IMG/VR virus record: IMGVR_UViG_3300025138_000262 | Location: 1 to 27,940 of that record | DNA: 27,940 bases | Reading direction: 5' to 3' (one strand) | Origin: a virus | Part shown: in pieces, positions 21,426-27,940 of the stretch | Layout: each line of letters opens with the position of its first letter | Numbering within the stretch: position 1 is the stretch's first letter | Made by a program: the position numbers and the translations under genes | Notes under the pieces: generated by a model | Seen by the model: the letters and a program-made list of their open reading frames with translations, nothing else | Told to the model about the DNA's origin: nothing | Database searches by the model: none

Positions 21426-22543
21426 TATCTACTAAGAGGATTAAAATATTTAATTTTTAACGGATCAAAACCTTTTATAGCATCTTCCACCCATTTTTCA
21501 TCTTGAGTTCCTTTGTACATAAGTATATGACATGTGGCTGTCTCAGTAGGATTTAATCTTAATAATCTACCAATACGTTGGGCCGTCTTTCTTTCATTAC
21601 CATATGCATGCATAATAATACCTGCTTTAAGTTTAGGTATTGTAACACCCTCTGATAACTGTAACACACAGGATAACCTGTCTATTCTTCCATCAGAAAA
21701 TAATTCAAGATTTTCATCAGATTTAGAGTTTTTAGAATGATAACTATGTTTACATATTCTGTCTGCTTGTTTTTGTGTATTAGCAAACACAATGCATTTA
21801 GCATTAATGTTGTTTAATATACTATTTACATAGCTCTCTTTACTTGTATAATCCATTAACGCTCTCATACGCATTATTCTACCAAATTGGATTTGTTTTG
21901 GCGTTTGAGATTGTGCTAATCTAGACGTTACATAGTCATAATCCTTTTTCTCTGTGGTATACCATACACCACCTTTCTTATTCTTCTTCTTTAATGTAGG
22001 AAGTTTTGATAATTCTAATTCATGTATTACTATCTTATAATCATTTAATATGTTTGAGTCAGTTGCATCATCCACAGTAAATACATATTTGATAGGACAA
22101 TACTTTTGAACTAGCATACCTTTCTCTGATGTTTTGTTTTTTGGAGGTGTGCCTGTAAGGCCTAATATTTTCCCCGTGTAATTACTTAAAAAATTTTCAT
22201 GATTTGGTAATAGTGAATGACATTCATCTAAATACACTACATCATATTCATTTGGATTGTGTTTATTAAGTGATAAGTATGTTGTAAATGTTATATGATC
22301 TTCTAAAACACTACTATTCATTTTATCAAGCTCATCAAACCAGGATTTCATAACAGATTTCTTTGGTATAACTACTAATGCTTTTATAAAAGGATTAAAG
22401 TGTCTTTGTAAATGCTCTATAGCTATACGTGTTTTACCAACACCCATAGATATACCTAATCCACATCTTTTATTTTTCATAGCAATTGCTAACGCATCTG
22501 CTTGAACTATGTTCCTGTTACTAACTTCCATATGTTGTACCAT
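21425..22543 (-). CDS. Superfamily 2 DNA helicase
   Basis: The 372-aa product has Walker A MGVGKT (33-38), motif II DECH (106-109), motif III LTGTPP (129-134), a motif IV/V region (CIVFANTQKQ and LSEGVTIP) and motif VI QRIGRLLR near residue 340. It is a minimal two-domain SF2 helicase like those of the phage UvsW/RecG-like or SNF2-like groups, with a role in recombination, fork restart or origin opening. No accessory domain is evident. Its start overlaps a tiny membrane-protein frame, and its stop shares a base with the C2H2 gene start. Confidence 0.88.
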   Translation of the reverse strand: MVQHMEVSNRNIVQADALAIAMKNKRCGLGISMGVGKTRIAIEHLQRHFNPFIKALVVIPKKSVMKSWFDELDKMNSSVLEDHITFTTYLSLNKHNPNEYDVVYLDECHSLLPNHENFLSNYTGKILGLTGTPPKNKTSEKGMLVQKYCPIKYVFTVDDATDSNILNDYKIVIHELELSKLPTLKKKNKKGGVWYTTEKKDYDYVTSRLAQSQTPKQIQFGRIMRMRALMDYTSKESYVNSILNNINAKCIVFANTQKQADRICKHSYHSKNSKSDENLELFSDGRIDRLSCVLQLSEGVTIPKLKAGIIMHAYGNERKTAQRIGRLLRLNPTETATCHILMYKGTQDEKWVEDAIKGFDPLKIKYFNPLSR

Positions 22544-22617
22544 AATAATGTTGTGATGAGTAATATACCTATATAGGTGATTAATTTAATTAGTCTTTGT
22601 TTTTCCCAGTCATTCAT
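22507..22617 (-). CDS. Small membrane protein, 36 aa
   Basis: The ATG at 22617 lies two bases after the stop of the 62-aa gene (TAG 22622-22620) and the frame ends at TAG 22509-22507 inside the helicase start. It reads MNDWEKQRLIKLITYIGILL then ITTLLWYNIW. One hydrophobic helix (about residues 11-30) follows a charged start. It fills the gap before the helicase. Overlap with the helicase by 37 bases in another frame lowers certainty. Function unknown. Confidence 0.52.
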   Translation of the reverse strand: MNDWEKQRLIKLITYIGILLITTLLWYNIWKLVTGT

Positions 22618-22619
22618 AA

Positions 22620-22808
22620 CTAAAATTTTAATAAAAATAACCTGCGTTGATACTTTTGTATAAGCAGTGTATTATTTTTTAGTTTTTTAATGTCTCTTTT
22701 ACTTTTAAAGTCTGTACTAGAAGCTTTAAATGTTCTATTTAGTGTTTCATATTTTAAATGATATAGATATCTTGTAACAAATCTGATATGTTTTCTTTTT
22801 CTGTTCAT
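22620..22808 (-). CDS. Small basic protein, 62 aa
   Basis: The ATG at 22808 overlaps the HNH gene stop (ATGA), the spacing used all through this region. The sequence is very basic (MNRKRKHIRFVTRYLYHLKY, KSKRDIKKLKNNT, QKYQRRL) and probably helical, which suits nucleic acid binding. No family is recognised. A basic composition also arises easily from AT-rich shadow frames, but there is no better frame here. Confidence 0.5.
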   Translation of the reverse strand: MNRKRKHIRFVTRYLYHLKYETLNRTFKASSTDFKSKRDIKKLKNNTLLIQKYQRRLFLLKF

Positions 22809-23056
22809 AATTTATTGTTTCTTGATTGTGAAAATCCTAACTCATAAGATTCTATTGGATGTGTTTCTATCCACATATGACAATTTCTACATACTGGTAA
22901 CCAGGTAGATTCATCTAAATGAAATTCTCCACGTCCTTTCTTATGATGTACATCTGTAGCATGTATAGAACACTTATGGATCTTTGCATGACAGATGTTA
23001 TGATCTGATAAATACTGCCTACGCTGTTTAGAATAGGCAGTGTTTAATTTGGCCAT
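22805..23056 (-). CDS. HNH endonuclease
   Basis: The protein begins MAKLNTAYSKQRRQYLSDHN and has a cysteine pair, then an ATDVHHKKGRGEF segment with the catalytic HH, then LPVCRNCHMWIETH with CxxCH. This is the HNH fold with structural zinc cysteines. I prefer the start at 23056 because it begins two bases after the upstream stop (TAA 23060-23058); a start at 23083 would add nine residues. Small HNH nucleases in phages cut DNA in packaging or recombination or are homing-type. It lies just before a run of small genes and the SF2 helicase. Confidence 0.8.
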   Translation of the reverse strand: MAKLNTAYSKQRRQYLSDHNICHAKIHKCSIHATDVHHKKGRGEFHLDESTWLPVCRNCHMWIETHPIESYELGFSQSRNNKL

Positions 23057-23057
23057 C

Positions 23058-23600
23058 TTATTGGATACTTTTTTGATGCTCATTTGGTTTCAAAGTAAAA
23101 TAATTTTTAGGTAATAGACCTATTGATAGAAATTTTATTACCACATCTTCATAGTTTATCCCTAGCTGTTTGAATGTGAATGTATTTTGATAATCATCCA
23201 ATGTTTCATCTGCAGGTATATTTGCTATATACTGTGCTAAAGGTGAACTTTTAAAAGTTTTACTAAGATAGGCATTTGCTTGCTTATTACAAAGTGTTTG
23301 TTTCCAAGCATTTATCTCTCTTTGTCCTCTTCTCCATACTTTAGTTATGCGTCTCTTCTTATCCCAATGAAGTTTAGTAACTTCTTCAGGTTTATAGACC
23401 TTAAGGCCATGGAGTACACGTTTAAATAAAAAATGTTGATAAGGATTAAGTTTATTATACTGAAATGTATTTATTATTGATGGTGGATGTAACTGATACT
23501 CTGTTAATATCCCTAAATATTGATAACGTTCTAGGCGTTTACTTAATTTTAGTTGATTTTCATTGAGATTTAGTTTAGAAATTTGTTCTGATGTTAACAT
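23058..23600 (-). CDS. Hypothetical protein, 180 aa
   Basis: The N-terminus is helical (MLTSEQISKLNLNENQLKLS), followed by a Tyr/Pro-rich segment (HPPSIINTFQYNKLNPYQHF) and a basic stretch (KLHWDKKRRITKVWRRGQRE) that could bind nucleic acid. The C-terminal part ends in TLKPNEHQKSIQ. I recognise no family. It is the first gene of the minus-strand run to 21273, about 100 bases after the previous gene, and a terminator-like hairpin lies before it. Confidence 0.62.
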   Translation of the reverse strand: MLTSEQISKLNLNENQLKLSKRLERYQYLGILTEYQLHPPSIINTFQYNKLNPYQHFLFKRVLHGLKVYKPEEVTKLHWDKKRRITKVWRRGQREINAWKQTLCNKQANAYLSKTFKSSPLAQYIANIPADETLDDYQNTFTFKQLGINYEDVVIKFLSIGLLPKNYFTLKPNEHQKSIQ

Positions 23601-23642
23601 ACGTGTTTTTTTAGTGATTAAGTGAAATATAATAAATGTCCA

Positions 23643-23674
23643 AGGGTAGCGAATGATAAATCAAACACTACCCT
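23643..23674 (-). terminator. Stem-loop terminator after the acidic-tail protein gene
   Basis: AGGGTAG (23643-23649) and CTACCCT (23668-23674) form a perfect 7-bp stem around an 18-nt loop. It lies 27 bases after the stop at 23701 and 43 bases before the ATG at 23600. On the minus strand it is followed by TGGACATTTATTAT, so it has only a weak T-rich tail. The plus strand has CTTTCATTTTC after it. Confidence 0.45.
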
Positions 23675-23700
23675 CTTTCATTTTCAGAAAACTATTTTAT

Positions 23701-24276
23701 CTATAGTTCAAAAGATTCTTCTTCTACAAGAACTTCTTCTTCAACTTCACTTGTCACTTCATCTTCTTCTTCAACTACATCAGCTTGTTCATCAACAGGA
23801 CTATCTAATCCAAATGCTTCTGCTGGTGTTACAGTAGTTTTAACAGCATTACTTGTTAAGCCATTAGCTTCACGTATAGCATCTCCATTTGTATGAGCTA
23901 TAAGTACATCCTGAGCTGTTATATCAGCTACAAAGAATGTTTTCCTATAAATAGGTTGATCATCTACAGAACATATAATACCTGTTTCACCAGCTATTTT
24001 AAGATCTCTATCTGGATCATTGTTACTAAATGGTGTTACAGACTCTTTTACAATAATCTTACCATTTAATGGTGTTGACTCATTAAGGTTTAGACTTTGT
24101 AAATCATCCATTTTACCGTGTAGTAATGTAGTTCTGTTTGAACTCTTTACCCATCCAGTGTTTCCAAATGTTACTGTTTGTTGTTCTAGTCTGATGTGAC
24201 CAAATTCTGCGTTGTTACTTGATTGACGGATGATATTTCCCATATCATCAGCCACAATGTTGACTTTGTTTTGCAT
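23701..24276 (-). CDS. Acidic-tailed protein, possible second SSB-like protein
   Basis: The 191-aa product has a beta-rich N-terminal domain (IVADDMGNIIRQS, HIRLEQQTVTFGNTGWV, LNGKIIVKESVTPF) and a very acidic C-terminal tail of about 30 residues (VDEQADVVEEEDEVTSEVEE then an ESFEL end). The aromatic-plus-leucine tip after acids resembles the SSB C-terminal tip and the GDDFDL end of the 14864-15538 product. It may bind ssDNA or be a DNA mimic; no motif shows the substrate. It stands alone between two hairpins, so it is probably made at a high or separate level. Confidence 0.5.
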   Translation of the reverse strand: MQNKVNIVADDMGNIIRQSSNNAEFGHIRLEQQTVTFGNTGWVKSSNRTTLLHGKMDDLQSLNLNESTPLNGKIIVKESVTPFSNNDPDRDLKIAGETGIICSVDDQPIYRKTFFVADITAQDVLIAHTNGDAIREANGLTSNAVKTTVTPAEAFGLDSPVDEQADVVEEEDEVTSEVEEEVLVEEESFEL

Positions 24277-24318
24277 TTTTAATAAAATTTAAATAATTAA
24301 TAAATAAGTGTTTAATGA

Positions 24319-24582
24319 CTAGACGTCATCTGAGTGAAAATACGGGTCATCCAGTTTTTCAAAAGCGCTAATTTCATCTAAGTCCGGTTCATTCTCATGA
24401 ATGAATTCTTCCTGTATCTCAGGAGGTAGTGATTTAACAAAGCTGCTGTAAAAAGGATTACCCACTTCTTTAGTATATGCTGAACTAAGACCATTAAGGT
24501 CTTTATATTCCTCATCTGATAAAGATAAGTACTGCTCTAACGAGCATTCTACTATGCGTCCATTTGGAAGTTGGATTATCAT
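24319..24582 (-). CDS. Hypothetical acidic protein, 87 aa
   Basis: The product is MIIQLPNGRIVECSLEQYLS at the start, with a beta-hairpin turn (NGR), a helix ending SDEEYKDLNGL, and an acidic end (NEPDLDEISAFEKLDDPYFH). No family is recognised. The start at 24582 and a 42-base gap to the next gene look normal. Acidic small proteins like this one are common in early phage regions, and some inhibit host proteins, but nothing here proves that. Confidence 0.62.
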   Translation of the reverse strand: MIIQLPNGRIVECSLEQYLSLSDEEYKDLNGLSSAYTKEVGNPFYSSFVKSLPPEIQEEFIHENEPDLDEISAFEKLDDPYFHSDDV

Positions 24583-24684
24583 CTTTTATTTATATTCTAT
24601 AAAGATAATAATATTACTTCTTTTGACTCACATATGATAACATAAATTAAGTTCAGTTTACAAAATAAAAAGCATACATATAGC

Positions 24685-24705
24685 TAACGCTTCACTTAAG
24701 TGTTA
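24685..24705 (-). terminator. Possible stem-loop at the end of the HTH gene
   Basis: TAACGCTT (24685-24692) pairs with AAGTGTTA (24698-24705), eight pairs including one G-U, with a 5-nt loop. It overlaps the last codons and stop of the HTH gene (stop at 24692). The nearest T run on the minus strand lies about 15 bases further on, so termination is uncertain; it could instead protect the 3' end. Confidence 0.3.
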
Positions 24706-24943
24706 ACTTTCTACCTATTCTTTCTATATATTTGTATTCTTTTAGCTCTTTTATCCATCTATCTATGCTTGATTGACTTGAGCCAAGGTCATCAGCTAAT
24801 GTACTGATAGAAGGAAAGCATGTTCTTTGTTTATTTGCATAACAAGATAACACACTATATAATGATTTAGCACCAATGGATAAATTAGGATCAGTTATTA
24901 CCTCACGGCTTACTATTCCAAATCTATTTTTCTGTGTATACAT
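24692..24943 (-). CDS. Helix-turn-helix protein, replication-initiator type (HTH_36-like)
   Basis: The 83-aa product follows the HTH_36 pattern: NRFGIVSREVITDPNLSIGA, KSLYSVLSCYANKQRTCFPS, then STLADDLGSSQSSIDRWIKE. This winged-helix domain occurs at the N-terminus of phage and plasmid replication initiators. Here it is almost the whole protein and lacks a second domain. It may be a repressor or an initiator. Its start overlaps the 63-aa gene by 20 bases. The inverted repeats at 25741-25803 are candidate operators for a protein like this. Confidence 0.75.
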   Translation of the reverse strand: MYTQKNRFGIVSREVITDPNLSIGAKSLYSVLSCYANKQRTCFPSISTLADDLGSSQSSIDRWIKELKEYKYIERIGRKLTLK

Positions 24944-25115
24944 GATCTTTTAATAATCTTAGTAATGCCATATTATCATCTTTTTCACTTGCTAAATCAA
25001 TATCATTCAATTTATACATTTCATTCATTGTATAACCAAAGCTTGTTTTGATTGAGTCTTTGTTCTTCCATGAATTATAATGTGATCTGATCAGTTCCTG
25101 TGATAATTTGGGCAT
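24924..25115 (-). CDS. Small hypothetical protein, 63 aa
   Basis: The frame overlaps the upstream gene by 41 bases and the HTH gene by 20 bases. It reads MPKLSQELIRSHYNSWKNKD at the start and ends in LKDHVYTEK. The real start may be the later MNEMYKLNDID, which would remove the overlap. It is helical with no recognised family. The tandem overlaps support operon membership but the long overlap keeps certainty low. Confidence 0.48.
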   Translation of the reverse strand: MPKLSQELIRSHYNSWKNKDSIKTSFGYTMNEMYKLNDIDLASEKDDNMALLRLLKDHVYTEK

Positions 25116-25626
25116 CTTCTACGGGTTTATTAATTATATTAATTGCTTGTTGTAAATATAATGAATCATGTTTATTTAGTTTAAATAAATCAAAAGGACT
25201 CACTGTATCTTCTTTATATACTATGTTTCTTTCTTTATCATGATAGACATATTTTATCTTTAAGCTTGAATATAACGGATTATACTCTGCAGATGATGAC
25301 CAATTGTTATCACCTTGCACTATAGCATAAACCATATCTTCTCCTGGATAAAGTTTCATATCATTTAAGATATCTTTCTCATAATCTGAACCTGCATGAT
25401 AAGAAGGTGGTTTAATTTTTACATAGTCACCTGGATATACTAACTCATATGGTTCATCCGTCAACATAAGCTCTGCTACCTTTTCTAGGGTATTATCACT
25501 CATCTCACGAAATATTAGATTTCTAATATGATCAAAGTTTGATTGTATGCTTACAGAATTAATAGTAAATAAAGATCTTACTATTTTCTCTAACGTTGTT
25601 TTTTTTATTTGCAATGTTTTTGACAT
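25075..25626 (-). CDS. Hypothetical protein, 183 aa, first gene of its operon
   Basis: It starts MSKTLQIKKTTLEKIVRSLF and has a mixed middle with a YPGDYVKIKPPSYH segment that looks like an SH3-like or OB-type beta barrel, then YPGEDMVYAIVQGDNNW and a helical end. I recognise no family. It directly follows the structured region 25627-25804 and is followed by the HTH gene, so it belongs to a putative regulatory operon. A terminator-type hairpin lies 24-78 bases before the ATG. Confidence 0.62.
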   Translation of the reverse strand: MSKTLQIKKTTLEKIVRSLFTINSVSIQSNFDHIRNLIFREMSDNTLEKVAELMLTDEPYELVYPGDYVKIKPPSYHAGSDYEKDILNDMKLYPGEDMVYAIVQGDNNWSSSAEYNPLYSSLKIKYVYHDKERNIVYKEDTVSPFDLFKLNKHDSLYLQQAINIINKPVEDAQIITGTDQITL

Positions 25627-25649
25627 AATATTTAGATTAAATTAATTAT

Positions 25650-25704
25650 AATTAAACAGTCCCTTTCTAACATGTATGAAAAAAGAAAGGGTTTCTGTTT
25701 AATT
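25650..25704 (-). terminator. Long compound stem-loop between the envelope genes and the 25075-25626 gene
   Basis: AATTAAACAG (25650-25659) pairs perfectly with CTGTTTAATT (25695-25704), and inside it CCCTTTCT (25661-25668) pairs perfectly with AGAAAGGG (25684-25691), with one and three unpaired bases between the stems and a 15-nt loop. This 18-pair structure is the most stable stem in the window. It lies 100 bases after the DUF4846-like stop and 24 bases before the next ATG, so it can end the upstream transcript or shape the leader of the next gene. No T run is present. Confidence 0.6.
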
Positions 25705-25740
25705 GATGGTCCACTTAACCATTTTAATAGTTTTGAACCT

Positions 25741-25803
25741 ACAGTACTAGTGTTATTATATAGTATATATATACTGGTACTGTTAGTACGTCACACGTGA
25801 CGT
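25741..25803. promoter_or_regulatory. Cluster of three palindromes, candidate operator region
   Basis: Three dyads lie in 63 bases: ACAGTACTAG (25741-25750) with CTGGTACTGT (25774-25783, one G-T pair); AGTATATATATACT (25762-25775), a perfect 14-base palindrome; and ACGTCA (25788-25793) with TGACGT (25798-25803) around CACG. The region is in the 178-base gap 25627-25804 and holds no gene. Candidate binding proteins are the HTH protein at 24692-24943 or a host regulator. No full TAnnTTTG promoter element is present. Confidence 0.5.
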
Positions 25804-25804
25804 T

Positions 25805-26653
25805 TTATAATATAAATCTACGTAAATCTGATGGTTCAAATACGAATTCTGGTGTATTGATATAATTCATATCATCCATAGAATACCAAACATCTAAAGT
25901 TACTGGATTTAATAATATATGTTGTTCTTGAGCTGGCATATAACTTTGAGCTAACATAAATATTTTATGTCCTGCTTTATTTACTGCCATATCAACTACA
26001 GTGATAGCATGTCCTGGAAATCCTCCAGTTACAAACACATCACCTGGTTGCATATCCCAATAGTTTACTCCTATTGTATCATACTTTTCTATTGAATATG
26101 TACCCGCATAACTCCATACTAGATCTAACCATCTTCTAAATGTTTTGCAGTTATCTCTACGATTCTTACCCCATTTAGTGACAATATCTCTACCAGCATT
26201 TACTGGAGTTGCGTTAGCACCTTTAAGATATTCTTCATAGGTAGTAACATAACCATTAGTAAATGTAAACTTAAGTCTATCTATAAATCCGTTTGAATAA
26301 TTATAGCTAGCTCTTAAATATATAGCTGCATCAGCACAGTGATGTAAATCTCTTGTGCCAATATCATAATCAAATACTGCAGCATAAACAAAATTATTAT
26401 GCTTTACGTCTCCGTTGTAGTACTTAACTTCTGCTTTCTCTTTTAATGGATGAGCTATCAACCATTCAGAGTATGCATCTACATTGTTTCTTTCATAGCC
26501 ACCTGGTACTGCAAATGCAGTAGAGATTGACTCATGCTTTAATTCTTCTCCTTTGTAAGTTGTTTGTGCACTAGCTACTAAAGCAAATAACATTATTACT
26601 AATGTTATAAGCTGAAGTTTTAATACATTCTTACTATATTTTATATCTTTCAT
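25805..26653 (-). CDS. Secreted DUF4846-like protein
   Basis: The 282-aa product starts with a signal peptide (basic start, hydrophobic run about residues 13-27, ALVASAQ cleavage site near 30), so it is exported. The rest matches the look of DUF4846, a Bacteroidetes family. Possible catalytic residues are C106 in DLHHCADAA and H215 in PGDVFVTGGFPGHAITVVDM; a Cys followed far on by PGD...GH is the plan of NlpC/P60 or papain-like hydrolases. It may act on the cell wall, on a surface polymer, or in exclusion. It is grouped with a two-TM protein and two lipoproteins. The catalytic assignment is my inference. Confidence 0.68.
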   Translation of the reverse strand: MKDIKYSKNVLKLQLITLVIMLFALVASAQTTYKGEELKHESISTAFAVPGGYERNNVDAYSEWLIAHPLKEKAEVKYYNGDVKHNNFVYAAVFDYDIGTRDLHHCADAAIYLRASYNYSNGFIDRLKFTFTNGYVTTYEEYLKGANATPVNAGRDIVTKWGKNRRDNCKTFRRWLDLVWSYAGTYSIEKYDTIGVNYWDMQPGDVFVTGGFPGHAITVVDMAVNKAGHKIFMLAQSYMPAQEQHILLNPVTLDVWYSMDDMNYINTPEFVFEPSDLRRFIL

Positions 26654-26664
26654 AATTATATTTT

Positions 26665-26988
26665 TTAAAGTGGTTTATTAAATTTGATTTCTACTACGCT
26701 AAAAGGTAATAGTAAATGTATATCTCCGTTTTCTTCCCAAGCTATGCCAAATCCAAAACAAGGAGCAGCAGCTATATTAAATTTTGGTAATATTATAACT
26801 TTCTCCATGAACACTGTAAAGAATACAGCGTTCAATATACATAAAAGTGCTATTACTACAATTATAACAGATACAGGTGCATAACCAGTTCCGTATTGCA
26901 TAAAATACGAAATGGCAACTCCTACGCCTAATATTGGTAGTATTACTACATATAGTAGTTTAATTAATTTTTTTATTAAGTGTTTCAT
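26665..26988 (-). CDS. Membrane protein with two spans, 107 aa
   Basis: The product has a basic start (MKHLIKKLIKLLYVVILPIL), a first hydrophobic span (about 11-30) and a second (about 39-62, SVIIVVIALLCILNAVFFTV), then a polar C-terminal region (EENGDIHLLLPFSVVEIKFN) that is probably on one side of the membrane. It looks holin-like in size and plan, but holins have no reliable motif. It lies 11 bases before the secreted DUF4846-like gene and 14 bases after the lipoprotein gene. Confidence 0.62.
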   Translation of the reverse strand: MKHLIKKLIKLLYVVILPILGVGVAISYFMQYGTGYAPVSVIIVVIALLCILNAVFFTVFMEKVIILPKFNIAAAPCFGFGIAWEENGDIHLLLPFSVVEIKFNKPL

Positions 26989-27002
26989 CTTTTAAGTTTT
27001 AT

Positions 27003-27476
27003 TTAGTTTATAATTGTAATATCATCTCCAGCATCAATAAATGTATTTATGTTATACGGTATTAAGAACTTATTCCAAGTATCATCTACTTGATAATCTA
27101 TTCTTAATTGTTGTGTAGCATATTGTAACGTTGATATAACAAACGCATCAGCAAAGCTGTTGAGTGTGTTAGCATCATTATCATAATATTCACTAGCATA
27201 ATTCATAAATTCTTCTCCTGTTACTGGCATATTAACTGTCTCAGCATACACTACAAAATTTGACCAAGCTACTACAAGTTTATCTTCTGCGGTTGTAACA
27301 TCTTCTTCTGTCTTATACAAAAGATAGAGATACTTAGTATCACCGTTTGTTGGTGCATATACTTGAGAAAATAACTTATATAAATCTGGGTTTGTTTGTA
27401 CCTCTGTTTCAAAAGGCTCCTGCTCACAACTTACTATAAGTATAGCAAGCAGGAATATTTTGATAGAGTTTAACAT
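27003..27476 (-). CDS. Lipoprotein, 157 aa
   Basis: I chose the internal ATG at 27476 because it gives a standard lipoprotein signal (MLNSIKIFLLAILIVSC); the longer frame to 27509 adds 11 residues in front. The Cys is followed by EQEPFETE, an acidic stretch like the export signal that sends Bacteroidetes lipoproteins to the cell surface. The mature part is acidic and helical (NPDLYKLFSQVYAP, AEDKLVVAWSNFVVYAETVN). No family is recognised. A surface lipoprotein made by a phage would suit blocking a receptor or DNA entry of other phages, but this is inference. Confidence 0.7.
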   Translation of the reverse strand: MLNSIKIFLLAILIVSCEQEPFETEVQTNPDLYKLFSQVYAPTNGDTKYLYLLYKTEEDVTTAEDKLVVAWSNFVVYAETVNMPVTGEEFMNYASEYYDNDANTLNSFADAFVISTLQYATQQLRIDYQVDDTWNKFLIPYNINTFIDAGDDITIIN

Positions 27477-27625
27477 CTTGTATATTTTTGTTTCTTTGCG
27501 TTCCAACATTTAGCTTTCTGCATTTTATACTTTGACGTTTTACAGCTTCTAGATGAACCACAAGACTGTAGTACTGGTGCTCCTATAAACATAAAGAGCA
27601 TTAAATAAATGATTTTCTTTTTCAT
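27470..27625 (-). CDS. Small cysteine-rich lipoprotein, 51 aa
   Basis: The start at 27625 gives a lipoprotein signal (MKKKIIYLMLFMFIGAPVLQ then SCGSS); the 64-aa frame above it would need a TTG start. The mature part is only about 30 residues, with four more Cys (CKTSKY, KCWNAKKQKYTRC) and many Lys, so it probably sits on the periplasmic side of a membrane. The 3' end overlaps the start of the next lipoprotein gene by seven bases. It could be an outer-membrane spanin-like lysis protein or an exclusion factor; neither is shown. Confidence 0.62.
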   Translation of the reverse strand: MKKKIIYLMLFMFIGAPVLQSCGSSRSCKTSKYKMQKAKCWNAKKQKYTRC

Positions 27626-27638
27626 AATTAAGTGGATT

Positions 27639-27923
27639 TTAGTTGTAACTGTTTGCATACTCAAGAAAGTCCATTGTATGTTGTTGAGTTACTGTTATTA
27701 ATTGATTTTGTTTTGCTACGAACCTAAGTTCTGGGTTGTTCTCTAATTCTATTAAGAGTTCTACTAACGATGGAGAGCCTAACTCTTCACGTTTTACACG
27801 ACTATGTTCCATATCTCCTGTGAAGAAGTTAACGAATAAGTCTTGTTCTCTGCTATATAAGACAATACCTATGGCATTACCCCATGTAGCGAATTGCTCT
27901 GGATTATTTACTATAATTTTCAT
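27639..27923 (-). CDS. Hypothetical protein, 94 aa
   Basis: The sequence begins MKIIVNNPEQFATWGNAIGI and has a VLYSREQDLFVNFFTGDMEH beta segment and a helical Asn/Gln-rich end. There is no signal peptide or membrane span, so it is cytosolic, unlike its neighbours. I recognise no family. The start is 17 bases from the window's end, so whether it is the first gene of its operon cannot be seen. Confidence 0.65.
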   Translation of the reverse strand: MKIIVNNPEQFATWGNAIGIVLYSREQDLFVNFFTGDMEHSRVKREELGSPSLVELLIELENNPELRFVAKQNQLITVTQQHTMDFLEYANSYN

Positions 27924-27940
27924 ACGTGTTTATTTAAGTG

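Noticed and set aside
21534-21740. Plus-strand frames inside minus-strand genes (also 9337-9552, 13391-13594, 15366-15554, 19854-20105 on the other strand, 23622-23837, 26684-26884)
   Set aside because: Each lies wholly opposite a gene with recognisable motifs or operon spacing and reads as low-complexity antisense sequence.
1-27940. tRNA genes, CRISPR arrays and insertion sequences
   Set aside because: No cloverleaf with a GTTCRA-type arm, no regularly spaced repeats, and no transposase motif or terminal inverted repeat pair was noticed; a tool scan would be firmer.

Overview
The window is AT-rich double-stranded DNA phage sequence. It has tightly packed genes, many start/stop overlaps, and a replication/recombination gene set read almost entirely from the minus strand. 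The likely host is a member of Bacteroidetes, probably Flavobacteriia. The reasons are the very low GC, the lack of Shine-Dalgarno sites, a TTG-N20-TAnnTTTG promoter (18937-18967), a secreted protein of a Bacteroidetes-type family (DUF4846-like), and lipoproteins with an acidic stretch after the lipobox cysteine. The gene content fits a large podovirus or crAss-like type phage, but no capsid, portal, terminase or RNA polymerase gene is present, so the family cannot be fixed.

Layout. (1) 1-2463, plus strand: the 3' part of a large receptor-binding or tail-fibre-type protein with cadherin-like, Ig-like and von Willebrand A (VWA)-like parts, closed by a strong hairpin. (2) 2530-6405, minus: a DUF932-like protein, a NUMOD1/DUF3820-like protein, a family B DNA polymerase split by a perfect 34-bp tandem duplication, and a small Fis-type HTH protein. 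(3) 6479-13780, minus: one tight operon with two unknown proteins, a RecB/Cas4-like PD-(D/E)XK nuclease, two tandem divergent paralogues, a MoxR-type AAA+ ATPase, a DUF2201-type metallopeptidase/VWA protein, a short unknown protein and a RusA-like resolvase. (4) 13804-18915, minus: DnaG-type primase, SSB-like protein, Sak4-like ATPase, unknown protein, DnaB-like helicase, a newly noted 52-aa protein, an unknown protein and a DnaA domain IV protein, led by the one convincing promoter. (5) 18952-25626: uracil-DNA glycosylase, a lone plus-strand gene, a possible NinB-like protein, several small membrane or zinc-finger proteins, a superfamily 2 helicase, an HNH nuclease, a second protein with an SSB-like acidic tail, and an HTH protein. 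(6) 25627-25804: a structured intergenic region. (7) 25805-27923: an envelope-directed group (signal-peptide protein, two-TM protein, two lipoproteins) and a small cytosolic protein.

How the genes work together: primase, helicase, polymerase, SSB-like protein, Sak4, RusA, PD-(D/E)XK and HNH nucleases and the SF2 helicase form a nearly complete replication-recombination set. The DnaA-like DNA-binding protein and the HTH proteins are candidate initiators or regulators. The part least explained by known phage biology is the MoxR/VWA-metallopeptidase module with its two paralogous companions (6479-13102). The most unusual sequence event is the 34-bp duplication that separates the polymerase's exonuclease motifs I/II from motif III and the polymerase domain. 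Seven small genes not usually called (2530-2607, 5967-6134, 17755-17913, 20490-20630, 20632-20772, 21273-21425, 22507-22617) are described here. There is no gene-free stretch longer than about 180 bases. I saw no tRNA, rRNA, CRISPR array or insertion sequence.
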